DNA from: Acanthacorydalis orientalis
Lineage: Eukaryota; Arthropoda; Insecta; Megaloptera; Corydalidae
Assembly (NCBI GenBank): GCA_034766995.1
Contig: CM068317.1
Coordinates: 31,687,001 to 31,751,000 of the forward strand
Direction: 5' to 3'
Length of the DNA stretch: 64,000 nucleotides
The notes beneath the pieces were generated by a model. That model saw nothing but the letters and a program-made list of their open reading frames with translations. It had not been told where the DNA came from and did not search any database. Both the position numbers and the translations under genes were made by a program. Positions 28,486 to 40,444 of the stretch are shown here, in pieces; positions within the stretch are counted from its first letter, which is position 1; each line of letters begins with the position of its first letter.

Positions 28486-29762
28486 TTTATTAATCGTGTT
28501 TTTATAAAGAACTTATTAAAGTATTCAACACATTACAAATGTTTACTAATATTTTGTACGTTTTTTGAACAATTTTCCACTCAATATGTTATTATTTAGT
28601 ATTTCAATTTTCAAATATTATTATTAAATATATATTTACATAATATATTACGATGCACGCTTAAAAAATAAACATTTAATACATGTATTAATTTAATAAT
28701 AGTTGTCATCTGCCTACTGTTACCATTATATTCACTTGTTTTATAATAAACTAAAAATAGTTAGATAAACGTTAAAAATTAAAAAAAATATCGCTTGTAA
28801 AATCTATACTCGGAACATATTTTATTCATTATTTATTTATGATGTAATTCACATCAAAAATCGATTAAACTAAAATGCATTTCTTACACATTTTAATTAC
28901 TTTCAAACAAAACGTCTCTACTAACTACTATACCGGCAAAGAAACAAAACAAAAATGTGTAAAGTACGATGTTCACGCCTACAAGTACAAATGATTCAAA
29001 TAAATATACAAAACATATTTGGAATTAATTTATCTCGTTTCAACTGAGTTATTAAACAATATGTTGAAGAAAACCAAAACTAGTTAATATTATAAACGTA
29101 ATAGTGAACAAATATATAGAAGCAACAATATACGGTACAATGCATACTGTGGACTAATAACCCTGCTAAAAAATTAATAGACAAAGATACAATTACACAC
29201 ATTAATTATTTTGTATAGTCTCGTCTCTATAATAAAAACATTATTTTTAAATATGTTCGTAAACTGTAAAATTTACCATTGTTACACTTTGCAGTTTCAA
29301 ATCACTAGGGTAATTATAGTAGAATACATAAAAGCACAACCATAGTAAACTTCAAAGGAGCACTTTGTGAGTTATTCTTTCACGATTTAACGTAATTTTC
29401 GTTATGTTCGGGTGTTTTAATACGGACTCGATTTTAAGCAACGATTCGTCAATAGTGAAAAAAATCTCAGATTTTATCAATTATACTTATTGAGAAATGT
29501 TACAAATTACGTAAAAGGATGTAACATATATCTGTTGCATACTTTTGTAAGTCTTTAATTTTCATAATCCTAATTAAACACTTTATAATTACCAACAATG
29601 AATATGAAAGTTTAACCGAAGTTATATGCAACCTTACCATTTGAGATCTGGCAACTGAATGATTTCAAATCTGATTTTAAGATTAAATTGATTCAATTAT
29701 TTACGGAAGCCAAATATAATAAAAAATGTAAAACCCATTTTAAAGTTGTCTCAGGTTTCCGC

Positions 29763-29804
29763 TTCATGTAATCAGAATAGCGATGCTATTTCTGACTGCA
29801 TGAA
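29763..29804. other. 42-nt near-perfect hairpin
   Basis: The arms TTCATGTAATCAGAATAGC and GCTATTTCTGACTGCATGAA pair over about 18 base pairs with one G-T wobble, one mismatch and one bulged T, closing on a three-base GAT loop. The loop is too short and the arms do not extend outward enough for an ordinary microRNA precursor. Could be a DNA-level palindrome or a short structured RNA element. Confidence 0.55.
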
Positions 29805-31677
29805 TAGTGAAATTTATTTATATTTGTTTACAAATCACGTATTCAGAATGAAAGATAACTTTTCGAAATTATTAACATATACAAGGAAAACAATTTATAT
29901 TTGATGAAATACAAGAATCACACTTTCAAAAATCCGAATTGATTAATATTAACGGAAACTATTATTGATAATAACTTAATTTACAACTCATAATAAACTA
30001 AGACACTGTGCTTAGTTACTGTTTGTTGTTTGTGAAATAAAATTAGTTTTCAATTAGACAGAAGATCGGAAAGTCAGGCTCATTGAAGCGGAACAATAGT
30101 TATTAAAACTGGGATTCGAGCGTGAACATTTGACAAGTAACCTACATTAAAAGTAATCGATGCATTGATTATTCGGTTTTTTTCTTTTACACATTTATGT
30201 AAGAAAAACGTGATGGGAAAACTATCGTTTATCACTAGTCATGTATTTTTTCTTGTTGACCAATTGAAAACTCCGTTATTTGAAACATAATTGCTTTGTT
30301 TGTTTGACCAGTACAATAATGACGTTATTATATTTTTGAATGAAGATATCTTATTTGTTATATTTTAATTATTTATATATACTTTTCTATAGGAAATTGA
30401 TAACGAGGAATGAAAAAATAAATAATGAAATAAACGTCAGGTATTATAATACTGTCCTAGTCAAATAACTATTGATACACATTCATGTTCTATTCTTATT
30501 CAAGAACACACCTTAACATTTTGTTTCATAACCATTAGTTCATCAGTGTGAAGTCCTTTGTGTGTATGTGTTTTTTTTATTAATAAGAATTTCTTTTTTA
30601 ATTATCTTCAGTTTTGAAAACAAAATAATGTAAATTAAAATTTGTATTTATCATAATGCTTATAAGTATTATGTCATTTGACAAACTATACACAATAATT
30701 TTATTTTGTTTAATATACTTAAAAAAATCGTGTTTTACTTTCATTTTATTTTTAATTAATGATGGACTATTTTACTAATATAACACATTGATCATATTCA
30801 TTTTAAATCATATTCAAGTTAAAAGGAGGGATTATAATTTAGAATTGTAAAACAAAAGGATTTAATTCCAAGTAAAATCTTCAAAATTTCTGTATTTTTA
30901 TTATATTTGAAAGTTTATTTTAAGTATGCCACAGTAATATGAATTATCAATTAAGTTTTTTTTTATTTTTTATAAAAAAAATAATCATTTAAATAATAAA
31001 CTATTATTAAGACACATGTGATTGTAATATTTTATTATAACAAAAAAAAATAAATTACTCATATGAAACATATAACTTCTTCTTGACTCAATAATAAAAA
31101 ATACCTACTTTATGTGAGTATGAATTTTATATTCACAAGTTTAACAAACTAATGGATATAAAATTTAAAAAAAAAAAAAATTATTTTTTTTGATAAAATT
31201 GTAAAGTAATTATCAGTTCGTCTGTACATATTCTTCCTTTATATAATTGTAATTACAATTTAAAATCTTTTTCAACTTGTCACCAACTAATCTATTCTCA
31301 TATAAAAAACAATGTCCATTAAAATTGCTAAACCAACTTTTATACAGTACTTTAACTTATACATCACGACAACAGATAGTCTATAAAAAAAATCTAGTCT
31401 ATAAACAATTATATTCATTTTATTGTTCACATATTTATCAACGAATCTAGACAGTATAGTCTGATCTTATTTTTTTATTATCAAAGAAATTTTAGAAAAA
31501 TATTATTATATGAAATTAGAAGAATTAATACATTCTCATTAACATTTCTTTTACAAGTTAACACTTTAAATACATACTTTTTGTTGTCAAGGTTACCGCT
31601 TATGTTATGATTCTAATTATATTCAATATAGTATTAAGACATTAAAATGACGAATCAAATGAGTTTACAGAATGTTA

Positions 31678-31683
31678 TTTATT
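31678..31683 (-). terminator. Poly(A) signal of RpL37A
   Basis: AATAAA on the minus strand, about 50 bases after the RpL37A stop codon, in a suitable position for 3' end formation. Confidence 0.6.
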
Positions 31684-31731
31684 AACTTAAAGTACAAACA
31701 GCAGTATAAACAATATTTACAAATATTTAAT

Positions 31732-32274
31732 TTACTGCTCTTTGACTTCTCGCAGACGTCTCACTGCAGATCTAACTGACGCGGCGGCTGTTGTTGAATA
31801 AACCCAAGCACCGCCAGCAACAGTGCGTTTACATCTTTTACATGCCCAAATTCCGACACAATTACGTTTCATTGCATCCTAAAGAGAATAAACAAATTGC
31901 CATTACAAAAAATGAAAATTGTAAAAAGGTGAGGTTAATTTATACCTTTCCACAAAATGTACAGGTATATTTTGAATGTTGAGTAATTTCCATCTTTTTG
32001 ACCATTTTACGTAAAGAGGCACCATAACGTGTGCCATATTTACCGGTGATTCCTACCTTTTTTGTACGTTTGGCCTAAAATATAGAAATAATTATCATTT
32101 CCTTACAATTAACATGTTTAGTTTTACAATAGACTTTTGTATATGAACAAAGAATTAACGTTAAAAAGGTTACAATAAACTAAAAATACAATCATTATAG
32201 CGTTAAAATAAAGTTATATTTTTTGATATAATTAATAGATGAATAACATTTTCATTGATTTAACAACATACCAT
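31732..32274 (-). CDS. RpL37A: 60S ribosomal protein L37a (eL43), complete, three exons
   Basis: Structural protein of the large ribosomal subunit, in the cytosol. Exon 1 contributes only the initiator ATG (32,274-32,272) before a GTATGT donor. Exon 2 is 32,074-31,946 (43 codons, acceptor TTTTAG, donor AAG|GTATA). Exon 3 is 31,878-31,732 (48 codons plus TAA, acceptor CTCTTTAG). The joined product is 92 residues, exactly the family length. It opens with the conserved [20 protein letters not shown] and contains the C4 zinc ribbon at Cys39, Cys42, Cys57 and Cys60 (TCTFCGK and WACKRC). It continues with the invariant [12 protein letters not shown] and ends LREVKEQ. No frameshift or missing residue is seen, so it should be functional. 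The leader just before the ATG contains a CCTCTTGCTG stretch that could be a TOP-type start, which would fit translational control of ribosomal proteins. Confidence 0.97.
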
Positions 32275-32899
32275 CTTTTATCACAGAAACCTGCAGAAAT
32301 GCTACAGCAAGAGGTTAAAATTTTCTAGGGAATTTAGTATTAACACAAAACCTTAAAAGATATCTTATATACCAGAACTTCTAAAAATCGTGTCTATTGT
32401 ATGATTTAAAAAGTAATTTTTTAATTATGTTTACACATCTGCAAACGTAAATAATTACAATATGTAATCAAACAGTTTTATACTGATCAAAAAACAAAAA
32501 ATTCTATTACAAATTTAAATTTTTATTGAATGTTAAATAGTCACAAATTAATTTATTTTTCTTTAAATTACTAATTGAAATTAAGTAGGAAAGAATAAAT
32601 AAATATCTTTTACTTGAATTCGTATTTATTCACTTTGAGTAATTAATGACGATGTTTTTAATACAAGAAAAAGCATCAGTTTAAAATAAGTAAGCAAGAT
32701 ATTTCACCATTTTTATCTGCAGGAAACTTCACAGCAAGCCGATCAAAGTAATGGAAAATTTATTATATATTTAGTTTTGAGCGACGTAAATGGATGGCGC
32801 TAGTTAATAAGTATTTTGTGTATTATTTTACTATTGGCAGAGAACATGAACATATAAGCGCTCTTTTATTGGTCTAAGACAAATTGTGTGTTAGCAAAA
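32275..32899 (-). promoter_or_regulatory. RpL37A leader and promoter region, with a second leader-like copy
   Basis: On the minus strand, a leader-like stretch just before the ATG (about 32,316-32,275) reads CTTGCTGTAG, then TTTCTGCAG, then AAAAGATGGTATG. A similar series is found at about 32,745-32,700: GGCTTGCTGTGAAG, TTTCCTGCAG, ATAAAAATGGTGAAA. Both carry an ATG immediately followed by a possible GT donor. The second could be an older duplicate or an alternative first exon. Further upstream (32,800-32,880) are a CCAAT motif and less AT-rich sequence, likely promoter. No TATA box is obvious. Confidence 0.4.
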
Positions 32900-33819
32900 T
32901 GATGTTTAAAAATTGCTTGTATTTAATATTGTTTATGACCGAATTTACAGTTTGTTAAAAAAATTGTCATTGAGGAGGCGCAATTGCACATCTGCAATGT
33001 CCACAGAGGTGTTGTTTATTTTATTACCCACGAACGAAAAGCAGATGAATTATTTTTTAATATTATTAACTTTAATTGTTCATAGTTATTTATATGTAAT
33101 TGTATTTGTATTGTAGAACATGTCTAGGGCTTCAAGCAATGGGAATTAGAGAAAAACATGTTGATGCAACATCTAAAATGATGAAATTGTGCAAGCATTA
33201 TTCCCTACAAAACCGCATAAACAGGTCAGCAGTCTCCTCTGTGTGCTTGGAAAGATAGGAATTAAATATTTTTTATCTATTAACATAATCTACATTATTT
33301 GTAATAAATAAAGTGGTTTAGTAGATATGGTTTTGAAAAATAACGATGTTTCAAAATTATGCTATGCGAGATAATGATCCGAAAGTACGTAATTTGTTTC
33401 TGGTAACAATAAACATTTGAATAATAAATGATATTAAAATTTTAGCCACCATCTTCAGTGTTTTCATTAACCAATACGATGGAAAGACGATTGCTCCTAC
33501 CATTGCTGATGTGATCAATCGACCAGTAAATATAAATAGTCACAAGTTTAATATTAGTATTTAAACTATAATTTATTTTGTAAAATTATAAACATTTCTA
33601 TTTTAATTACTATTCAAATTATAGTCACCACCTACAATGTTTCTATTATTATTTTGAATAGAAACACTGATGGTGCAGCTAATTGAATAATTTAAAACAG
33701 TACGAAGTTATACGATATAATTTATAACATACAATTTTAGATCACAACTTTTGAGGAGCCACAGAATTTGCCACACTCTATACAAACTCCATCGAAATGA
33801 GTACCAACAAGGAAGCAAC
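32900..33819 (+). pseudogene. Exon-like fragments upstream of the P-transposase remnant
   Basis: Several short pieces with acceptor-like TTTTAG or TTATAG edges lie here, at about 33,444-33,525, 33,625-33,700 and 33,740-33,830. The first two begin with related sequence (CCACCATCTTCAGTGTTT and CACCACCTACAATGTTTC), suggesting an internal exon-like duplication of about 180 bases. The pieces translate to short Pro/Ser-rich stretches interrupted by stops. They may be the decayed 5' part of the transposase gene that follows, but no THAP zinc finger is visible. Confidence 0.3.
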
Positions 33820-34830
33820 ATCTTTAGTAATTATTCCTTCAACAAAATCTCGTGCAAGTAGTTGTTCTTTGGCATAATTTATACATCTGACATTCAAAAT
33901 CTGTTAATTTTATTTATTTGTAGAAATCACCTTTAATATCTCTTTGAAATATTAGAAAACAAATGCTAAACACGTCAAGTACAGATAAATTTTTGAAGAT
34001 TTCAAAAGGGAAACAAAAATATATCTATTCTGAAGTGTGTTTGTGTGAAAAATAAAAAAAATATAAAAGCATTGTTATGAAGCAGTGTAGATCACTTGGA
34101 TCTAGTTTTTAAAGATCTTTCTGCTACTGCCTGAATCTTGTTGGCTTCACAGGTAATAATTTTTTCAAATTAATAAATGTTCACACTGTCGTTTATAAAT
34201 TAACAAACATAAATATATTTTTTATAGCTTCATGTCAGGGGTGTGGCAGGTTTAGGTAGACGGTGGGAAAAAGAAGAGAAGTTGTTGCTTGTCTTTCTGG
34301 AAAAGAAGCCCAAAAGGTTATCGTTTATTACGGAAATTAATTGCTTTACCATCTATCAATTCTTTAAGGACTCTTTGGAGATTGATTCCTTTGAAACCAG
34401 GTGTGAACAACTGCATTATATCTTACCTAACAAGCATGATCAGTAATTTGGTGGACGACAACTTCTGTTCATTAATGTTCGATGAAACGTCAATTCACGA
34501 GGGTTTATCGTATGACCAGCATGCTGATAGAATTACTGAGCATGTTGATATGGACACCAGATTCATAGGGAAGGAATATGCAAATAGCATTGTGGTTTTC
34601 ATGTTGCAAGGTACAATACATGGCTGAAAGCAGCCAATTGACAATTTAACTTCAGATCATTTCTCACGAATAATCAATGAAGTTATTTTGTAAGTAGAGT
34701 CAATTGGACGTTGGGTTTTTGGGTTGTGCGCACGGTTTGTGACATGGGACGCAATATTGTGAAAGCCTTAAATTCAAAAAAGCAAGACCCCTTTATTGGT
34801 TTCAAAGGTAGAGCAATTTTTACAGTGTTG
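33820..34830 (+). pseudogene. P-element/THAP9-type transposase remnant, copy A
   Basis: An intron-like segment (donor CACAG|GTAATA near 34,151, acceptor TTTTTATAG near 34,227) precedes coding-like sequence on two frames. One frame reads SFWKRSPKGYRLLRKLIALP then SINSLRTLWRLIPLKPG, matching the RSPKAYRFLRK...LPS..TLRR pattern of P-element transposases and THAP9. It continues with CSLMFDETSIHEGLSYD, GKEYANSIVVFMLQGTIHG and, after a stop, KQPIDN. The D-E-x-S-I segment and the VFM..G...KQPI segment are family landmarks around the RNase H-like catalytic core. About 120 bases later VCDMGRNIVKALNSKKQDPF fits the next conserved block. A TGA splits the blocks and the start is in another frame, so this is a pseudogene. 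P elements move by cut and paste. No terminal inverted repeats were found. Confidence 0.8.
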
Positions 34831-35482
34831 TATTAAATGTTCTTTTTTTTGTTTGTTATTAGTATTTATAATATTCGGTACTAGTGTTTACCTATTTACG
34901 TATTAATGTTTAGTTATTTATTGTTAGTGTTAAATATTTTTTTAAAATAAATAAGTTACATAAATAAATGTCTTTTGTGAATTGTAATCAGCACGCATCA
35001 TGCAATAATATGATTACAAAAAAATTTAATTAATTTGAAATATATTCACATCCATTCAAACATGTTTAATTTTAACACAATTTATAATAATTTTAAAGTA
35101 ATGAATTTAGCATTTTATATCGAATTTATTTGTTTAGAATTATAGAATATGTTTAACTTAAACATTTCTGAATGGGAGTGTATGCCAGCGCTAGTATTCA
35201 AATATCGCGCGGACAGTTCAATCTACCCCTGTACCGCAAAGTTAACAGATCCACCTCCTATAGTAGTTCTTTTCATGCCACAATCCTATCGTGCATAAGA
35301 TAACCGCATCCATGGCGATGTAAGTAAACACAGTAGATCAAGATGGTCTGAGTAACAAAAATACTATCATAAAATTTAGTTTTGTAAGAAATCACCTGAT
35401 GACGTTAGTTGTTCGATTGATAAGTCATTTTATGTATCGTACTATTGGCGGAGAATATGAATATGTCTTCGGTAACTATTCT
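34831..35482. other. Spacer between the two P-like copies
   Basis: AT-rich sequence up to about 35,150. A GC-elevated patch at 35,160-35,380 (GCGCTAG, ATCGCGCGG, CCATGGCGATG) follows. Around 35,440 short similarity resumes to the region near 32,830 (TACTATTGGC GGAGAA type), so the duplicated segment may begin well upstream of the recognisable transposase part. Confidence 0.4.
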
Positions 35483-36140
35483 TTCATAAAAATCTCGTAA
35501 AAGTGATTGTTATTCTTTAGCATGATTTATACATGACATTTAAAATCTGTAAATTTTATTTATATTGTAGGAATCACCTCTAATATCTCAAAGAGGTATT
35601 AGAAAACAAATGCCAAATACGACGAATGTAGATAAATTTATATATAAAAGATTTTAAAACAAACAAAATTATATCTATTCTGAAGGATGTTTGTGCGAAA
35701 AATAAAAAAAATATATAAACACGTTACGAAGCAGAACAGATCACTTGGATATAGTTTTCAAATATCTTCCTGATACAGCCTGACTCTTGTTGGTCTCACA
35801 GGTAATAATTTTTTCAAATAAGTAAATGTTTACATTGTCATTTATAAATTAACAAACATAAAAATATTTCTCATAGCTTTATGTCAGGAGTGTGGCAGAT
35901 TCAGGCAGACGGTGGACAGAAGAAAAGACGCTGTGTTTATCTTTCTGGAAAAGAAGCCCAAAAGGTTATCATTTCTTACAGAAATTAATTGCTTTACCAT
36001 CGATAAATACTTTAAGGACTCTTTTGAGATTGATTCCTTTGAAACTAGGTGTAAACGATTACATCATGTCGTACCTAATAAGCATGGTCAGTAATTTAAA
36101 GGACGACGACAACTTCTGTTCATTAATGTTCGATTAAATG
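35483..36140 (+). pseudogene. P-element/THAP9-type transposase remnant, copy B (truncated)
   Basis: A second, direct copy of the segment beginning near 33,830, displaced by about 1,650 bases. The intron-like part is retained (donor near 35,801, acceptor CTCATAG near 35,876), as is the RSPKGYHFLQKLIALPS-like block. The match ends at CSLMFD, where copy A has the first acidic pair of the catalytic region followed by ETSIHEGLS and this copy has a stop (GATTAAATG). The rest of the core is missing. Keeping the intron shows duplication at DNA level, not by retroposition. Clearly non-functional. Confidence 0.75.
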
Positions 36141-37685
36141 TCAATTCGCATTTTGTAAAAAAATACATCTGTAAATGAAATTATTACAGTTTTTGTTATC
36201 ACTTTGTTTAAAGAGGTATTTTATTCAATGTATTGTCTTTTTCATTTAGGTTCATCAAATTTAGAAGAATTAAACAGAACAAGAATTTTAAACTAATTTA
36301 GAAAAAAGACAACCCCAAGATATTTTATAAATTGAGGAGATTTCATGAAGAAATATATGATAAATGTCATTTCACTGCTGAAACGTTTTATTTTCAATAA
36401 TAAAAAATAAATAATTATTAAAAGGACAAGACACAATACAGAAAACAGGAACACTGAACACTTTATCTAATAAATAAATTTATTTTTCATTAATATTTCA
36501 ATTATACATTCAGGTTCAAACAGCATCCTATAAAGTTATTTATTATAAATGTTTTGTAAAATTTTGTAACTAGTTAAATTAAAATATAGCATGTTACCTT
36601 CAATTTGAATAATATAGTTACATTTCCATAGAAAATATTATTCATATGTAAAAATAAATTTAAATTTATTAGTATTAAAAAAAATTTGGATTAAAATTGT
36701 TTTATTTAAGAACTGAGATTATAAAAAAAGTATAATAGAAGGCAAAGCTTGTTAATGTCTACATTCTTTTTAAACTCATAAATTAAGTACTGTTTTTTTA
36801 AAAAAAAATTATTACACTGTATTTATTGGTTGTATGTTAAATTACAAATCTATTTATACTTTTTAATCAATTTTTATTGTATTATATTATTATTTAGCTG
36901 AGTATGCTGACACACATATATAATTATTTACAAAAAAAATCTGTATTTATGTGAAATTTAATATTAAAACACAAAAATAAAACAAATAAATAAAAAACGG
37001 CGATTAAACAAATTGTTTAAATCTACTCGTATTTAATTCGGTTTATTAATTATATTTTTATGACAAAAATTAACTAAAATGTTTTTATTAACAAAGATAT
37101 TATACACACATTGGTTCATTGAACTGCGGGTGTCAATGACCTTAGCTTTTGAAAGCGTCCTAAAACCCAAATAACTAACTTCATTGAATTCTTTTTATAT
37201 TATTTTGAAGTTGGTATTGAGGCTAGAAATAACCTTAATTAGTAAGTTATTGAAGTGGTATTGGTACTACACTTAAAATTACTATTTTTCTGTCATCATT
37301 TTTGACTTTAGACACTTTATTTCGATCTGTTATCACGAGTGGTTTAAAACAAGTGGATGTGTGGTTATGCAATTGAATGTTATTTGTAAGTACGTATTTT
37401 TATTTTTGTACAATTGATTCTTTGAACAATAAGTTAACTTAAATGTTTTGTTTTCAATCGAAAAAGGAGGATGAATCTATCAAAATGTTTTTAAATTATT
37501 ACGGCTTAATTTTTTATTATAAATTAAACTAATGAAATATAAACGAGTTTCAATAAATCATAATTATTTTATATATCTCTTCTGGTCTGCTGTATATTTT
37601 TACTATTTGAATAATCAGTCGGGCAGATGCATCCAGAGTTCATTAATTTAAGTTAACAAGTGTTTCATTAAATGAATTTACAATA
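36141..37685. other. Non-coding AT-rich stretch
   Basis: No exon or element is recognised. A slightly less AT-rich patch is at 37,110-37,400. Frames are short. Confidence 0.4.
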
Positions 37686-37689
37686 GATT

Positions 37690-37743
37690 CATTTAGCTGA
37701 GTTGAAATCTAAGATTTTAGGATATATATATATATATATAATA

Positions 37744-37823
<80 letters not shown>

Positions 37824-37853
37824 TAAAATCTTAGATTACAACTCAGCTAAATG
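37690..37853. repeat. Hairpin element: 31-bp inverted repeats flanking (TA)n
   Basis: Left arm 37,690-37,720 (CATTTAGCTGAGTTGAAATC onward) and right arm 37,822-37,853 are reverse complements with one mismatch. The roughly 100 bases between are almost pure TA, with one GGATATA interruption (37,740-37,750). The whole piece could fold on itself completely. It resembles a small foldback element or miniature inverted-repeat transposon, or a palindrome grown by TA expansion. No clear target-site duplication outside the arms. Confidence 0.85.
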
Positions 37854-38776
37854 TATATATAATTATTATCAGAATTCTCGTATATTGAATTTTTGTACAT
37901 TGTTTAAAATAATTGATTTTCTATCAGACATCTTAAATGACAAACTCGTGAACTTGTCAATGTTAGTTTCAGAATTATCCGTTTCATATTCTATTATTTA
38001 TTAAAAATGTATTTTTTTTTATTAATCATCGGTTATTCATTAAATAGAGTCAATTTAAAGTTTGTAATCATTTCTTTGGAATCTGCATCAAATTTATTAT
38101 ACATTACGTTGAACATGTCAAATTTGAGTCGAAATAAATTTAAAAACGCCATTTTTAATTCGTTAACCAGTCGCCATATTGAAGTTTGACTCTCCGTTCT
38201 TCTCTGATGTTCAATTTCCAGTTGGCTTTCGTTGATGACGGATCGTTTTTGAATTTAAGTAAATTTACTCCTGTTTTAATTAAATTTAAGTAATCTTTTT
38301 CGTGCATTCATTAAAAATATTCAGGAGTTTGTTATGCTGAGGTGTTATAAAGGTATATACTAATACTATTTTGAATTTCAAACATTAAATTAAATATTTT
38401 TAAAATGACACTTCCCACCATGTACATTTTGTAGGTTTGTTGTGTTTTTTTTTTTTTATAATAAAACGTTACATGTTTAAATTACACTTAGTTTTTGTAT
38501 AAATTCATTGTTCATCATTTATTTAGAGAACTTTTTCAAATTTAAATTTATTTCTTCAAAAATCAGTTAATTAGCAGCTCTAAAACGTTATTTTTTGAAT
38601 TATTTTCTTCAAGGTTAGGATAATATTTGTTTTTTTGCAATTAAAAGTTCAATATTGATCATTGATGATTAGAACGGATTTATTTAATCAGATTTATAAA
38701 AAAAAAAAACAGAAAATGACTTCCAGAAAATATTATTTTTTGACATATTCATAATAGAGGTGTTTATTTTTACAGT
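37854..38776. other. Non-coding left flank of the large repeat array
   Basis: AT-rich. Includes a patch at 38,150-38,260 with GTCGCCATATTGAAG and TTGACTCTCCGTTC that looks promoter-like but is not followed by a recognisable gene, and T-rich tracts. No exon recognised. Confidence 0.4.
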
Positions 38777-38925
38777 TTGTGTGATGAATCGTCAGTGTGT
38801 TTAGTGTGATGAATCGTCAGTGTGTTTAGTGTGAAGAATCGTCAGTGCAAAGAAAATAATCGACACCAGGTTTTTTGTGTGAAGAATCAGTTTGTATGAA
38901 GGATATAATCGACACCAGGTTTTTT
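38777..38925 (+). repeat. Short tandem repeats at the left edge of the array
   Basis: Two copies of a 27-base unit (GTGTGATGAATCGTCAGTGT plus GTTTA-type spacer), then a third, altered copy with GTGTGAAGAATCGTCAGTG. The phrase ATAATCGACACCAGGTTTTT follows twice, about 50 bases apart. This replaces the GC-rich promoter block found before the other units, so the first unit of the array begins here without that block. Confidence 0.8.
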
Positions 38926-39755
38926 CAATACAATCATTTTTTACTGTGTCAACCAACGCAATTCCATCGTGTTTTCCTTTACTATCTCAGTGAGTTTCCA
39001 CTGATATCGTTTTAAAAACAATGTTTTAAACAATTCGACATTCATTTTAATATTTAGTTACTGAAACGATATCATGTGCGTGTATGTATGTCGACGGATA
39101 CTTATTATTTATTTTCATACATTAGGTTGGTTTCAAGACTGGTGGTCTTCAATATATGAGATGTTATATTGAACGATTATCAGTTTTGTAATCGACACAC
39201 GGAGCTTTCGGGGTGGATGAAATGCTGTAAAGCGAAGTTGAAGCCTTCGACTCCACGATATTTCTACACATGATTTTCACAGGTGTTAGGTTAAGGCTGC
39301 CCGTCGTGCAGCTTAGATTAGGAACGCATATATTAATCCGCTTCACGGGTTGTATATGTCATCTCACCTTGTAGCAGGTGTAGTGTAGGAGTGGCTCGGA
39401 TCAAATGGATTTCGAGTCCTAGCTTATTGTTTTTTTCTTTTCATGTTTTCTCTTTCAGGTCCCAGAACTTCAATCTCTTTTTTGTTTGCTGTACTTTAAA
39501 GTAGATTTTTTGCTTTGTCGATTCAGTAAATTTAATTTTTTTGTTGATTTCAGTTAGTTTTTTTTGTTGTTATGTTAATTTTTTGCTTTTAATATTTTTA
39601 ATATTAGTACTGATTTGTTTTTAATGAATTAGTAATAGTTTTATTTTGTTTCAATTTTACTTTTTTGATTGTAGCTTTTATTTGATTTTTAAGTTTTGTT
39701 TCTAGTCGATTTAAAGTAGTTTAATTTTATTTTCATACTTAACTTCATTCCCTCG

Positions 39756-39798
39756 CCATGGATTGTGGGGTAATGGTACAAATCGTACCATTGCCATG
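39756..39798 (+). other. 43-nt hairpin, unit 1
   Basis: Inner stem TAATGGTAC / GTACCATTG with loop AAATC, and an outer CATGG / CCATG stem separated by a one-sided bulge. The same hairpin is present in all five units and shows compensatory change (see the unit 3 and unit 5 entries). Confidence 0.7.
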
Positions 39799-39960
39799 TG
39801 TGTTTGGTAATCAGATCAATTATGCTTCATAACAGAATCTACATATTAAGATTCGAATACAAGTGATAACGCGTTTTGGAATCTTGTATGTTTTATTCGC
39901 CTTTGATTCATAATTTATTTGGTTAATGTGTGATTCCCGAAATTGCGTTTGCGTTGCACA

Positions 39961-40011
<51 letters not shown>

Positions 40012-40086
40012 TTATTTAAGTTCAGTTAGTGCATACAGTTAACTCGATTTGTTTTATCAGACTATTAAACATTTTAAATTTGAAAA

Positions 40087-40128
<42 letters not shown>

Positions 40129-40444
40129 AAATAGATCAAATATCATTCAACATAAAGTAGATCAAGAAAATAGATCGAATTTCATTTACATCTGATAAAA
40201 TTTAATTTAATCAAAATGGCAAACTAATTAAACGGAAGACAAAATGTGTATGACTTTTATGAATACTAGATGTATTCAGCTTTCTATCGATTCGATTAAC
40301 GATCGAAAGAGAGTTATGAAAATCGTAATTGCTGCTTACAAATATATTCATACAAATCGTATATATTTCTGGATTCTGGTTAAGTGGTTAATTTAGTTTT
40401 GATTAAATTCGCGGAGTGTATTCAGTGTAAAGTGTCTACCATCG

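Larger units (their letters stand above)
28486..31731. other. Non-coding stretch between a minus-strand exon and RpL37A
   Basis: No coding exon recognised. Composition is a little less AT-rich around 29,290-30,180. It contains a compact hairpin at 29,763-29,804 and homopolymer A/T tracts near 31,010-31,190. The left part would be the 5' flank or promoter of the exon starting at 28,485. The last 50 bases are the 3' untranslated region of RpL37A. Confidence 0.4.

Noticed and set aside
38777..38850. GTGATGA and CTGA-like motifs suggesting a box C/D snoRNA
   Set aside because: GTGATGA recurs only because of the 27-bp tandem repeat; no properly spaced D box or terminal stem.
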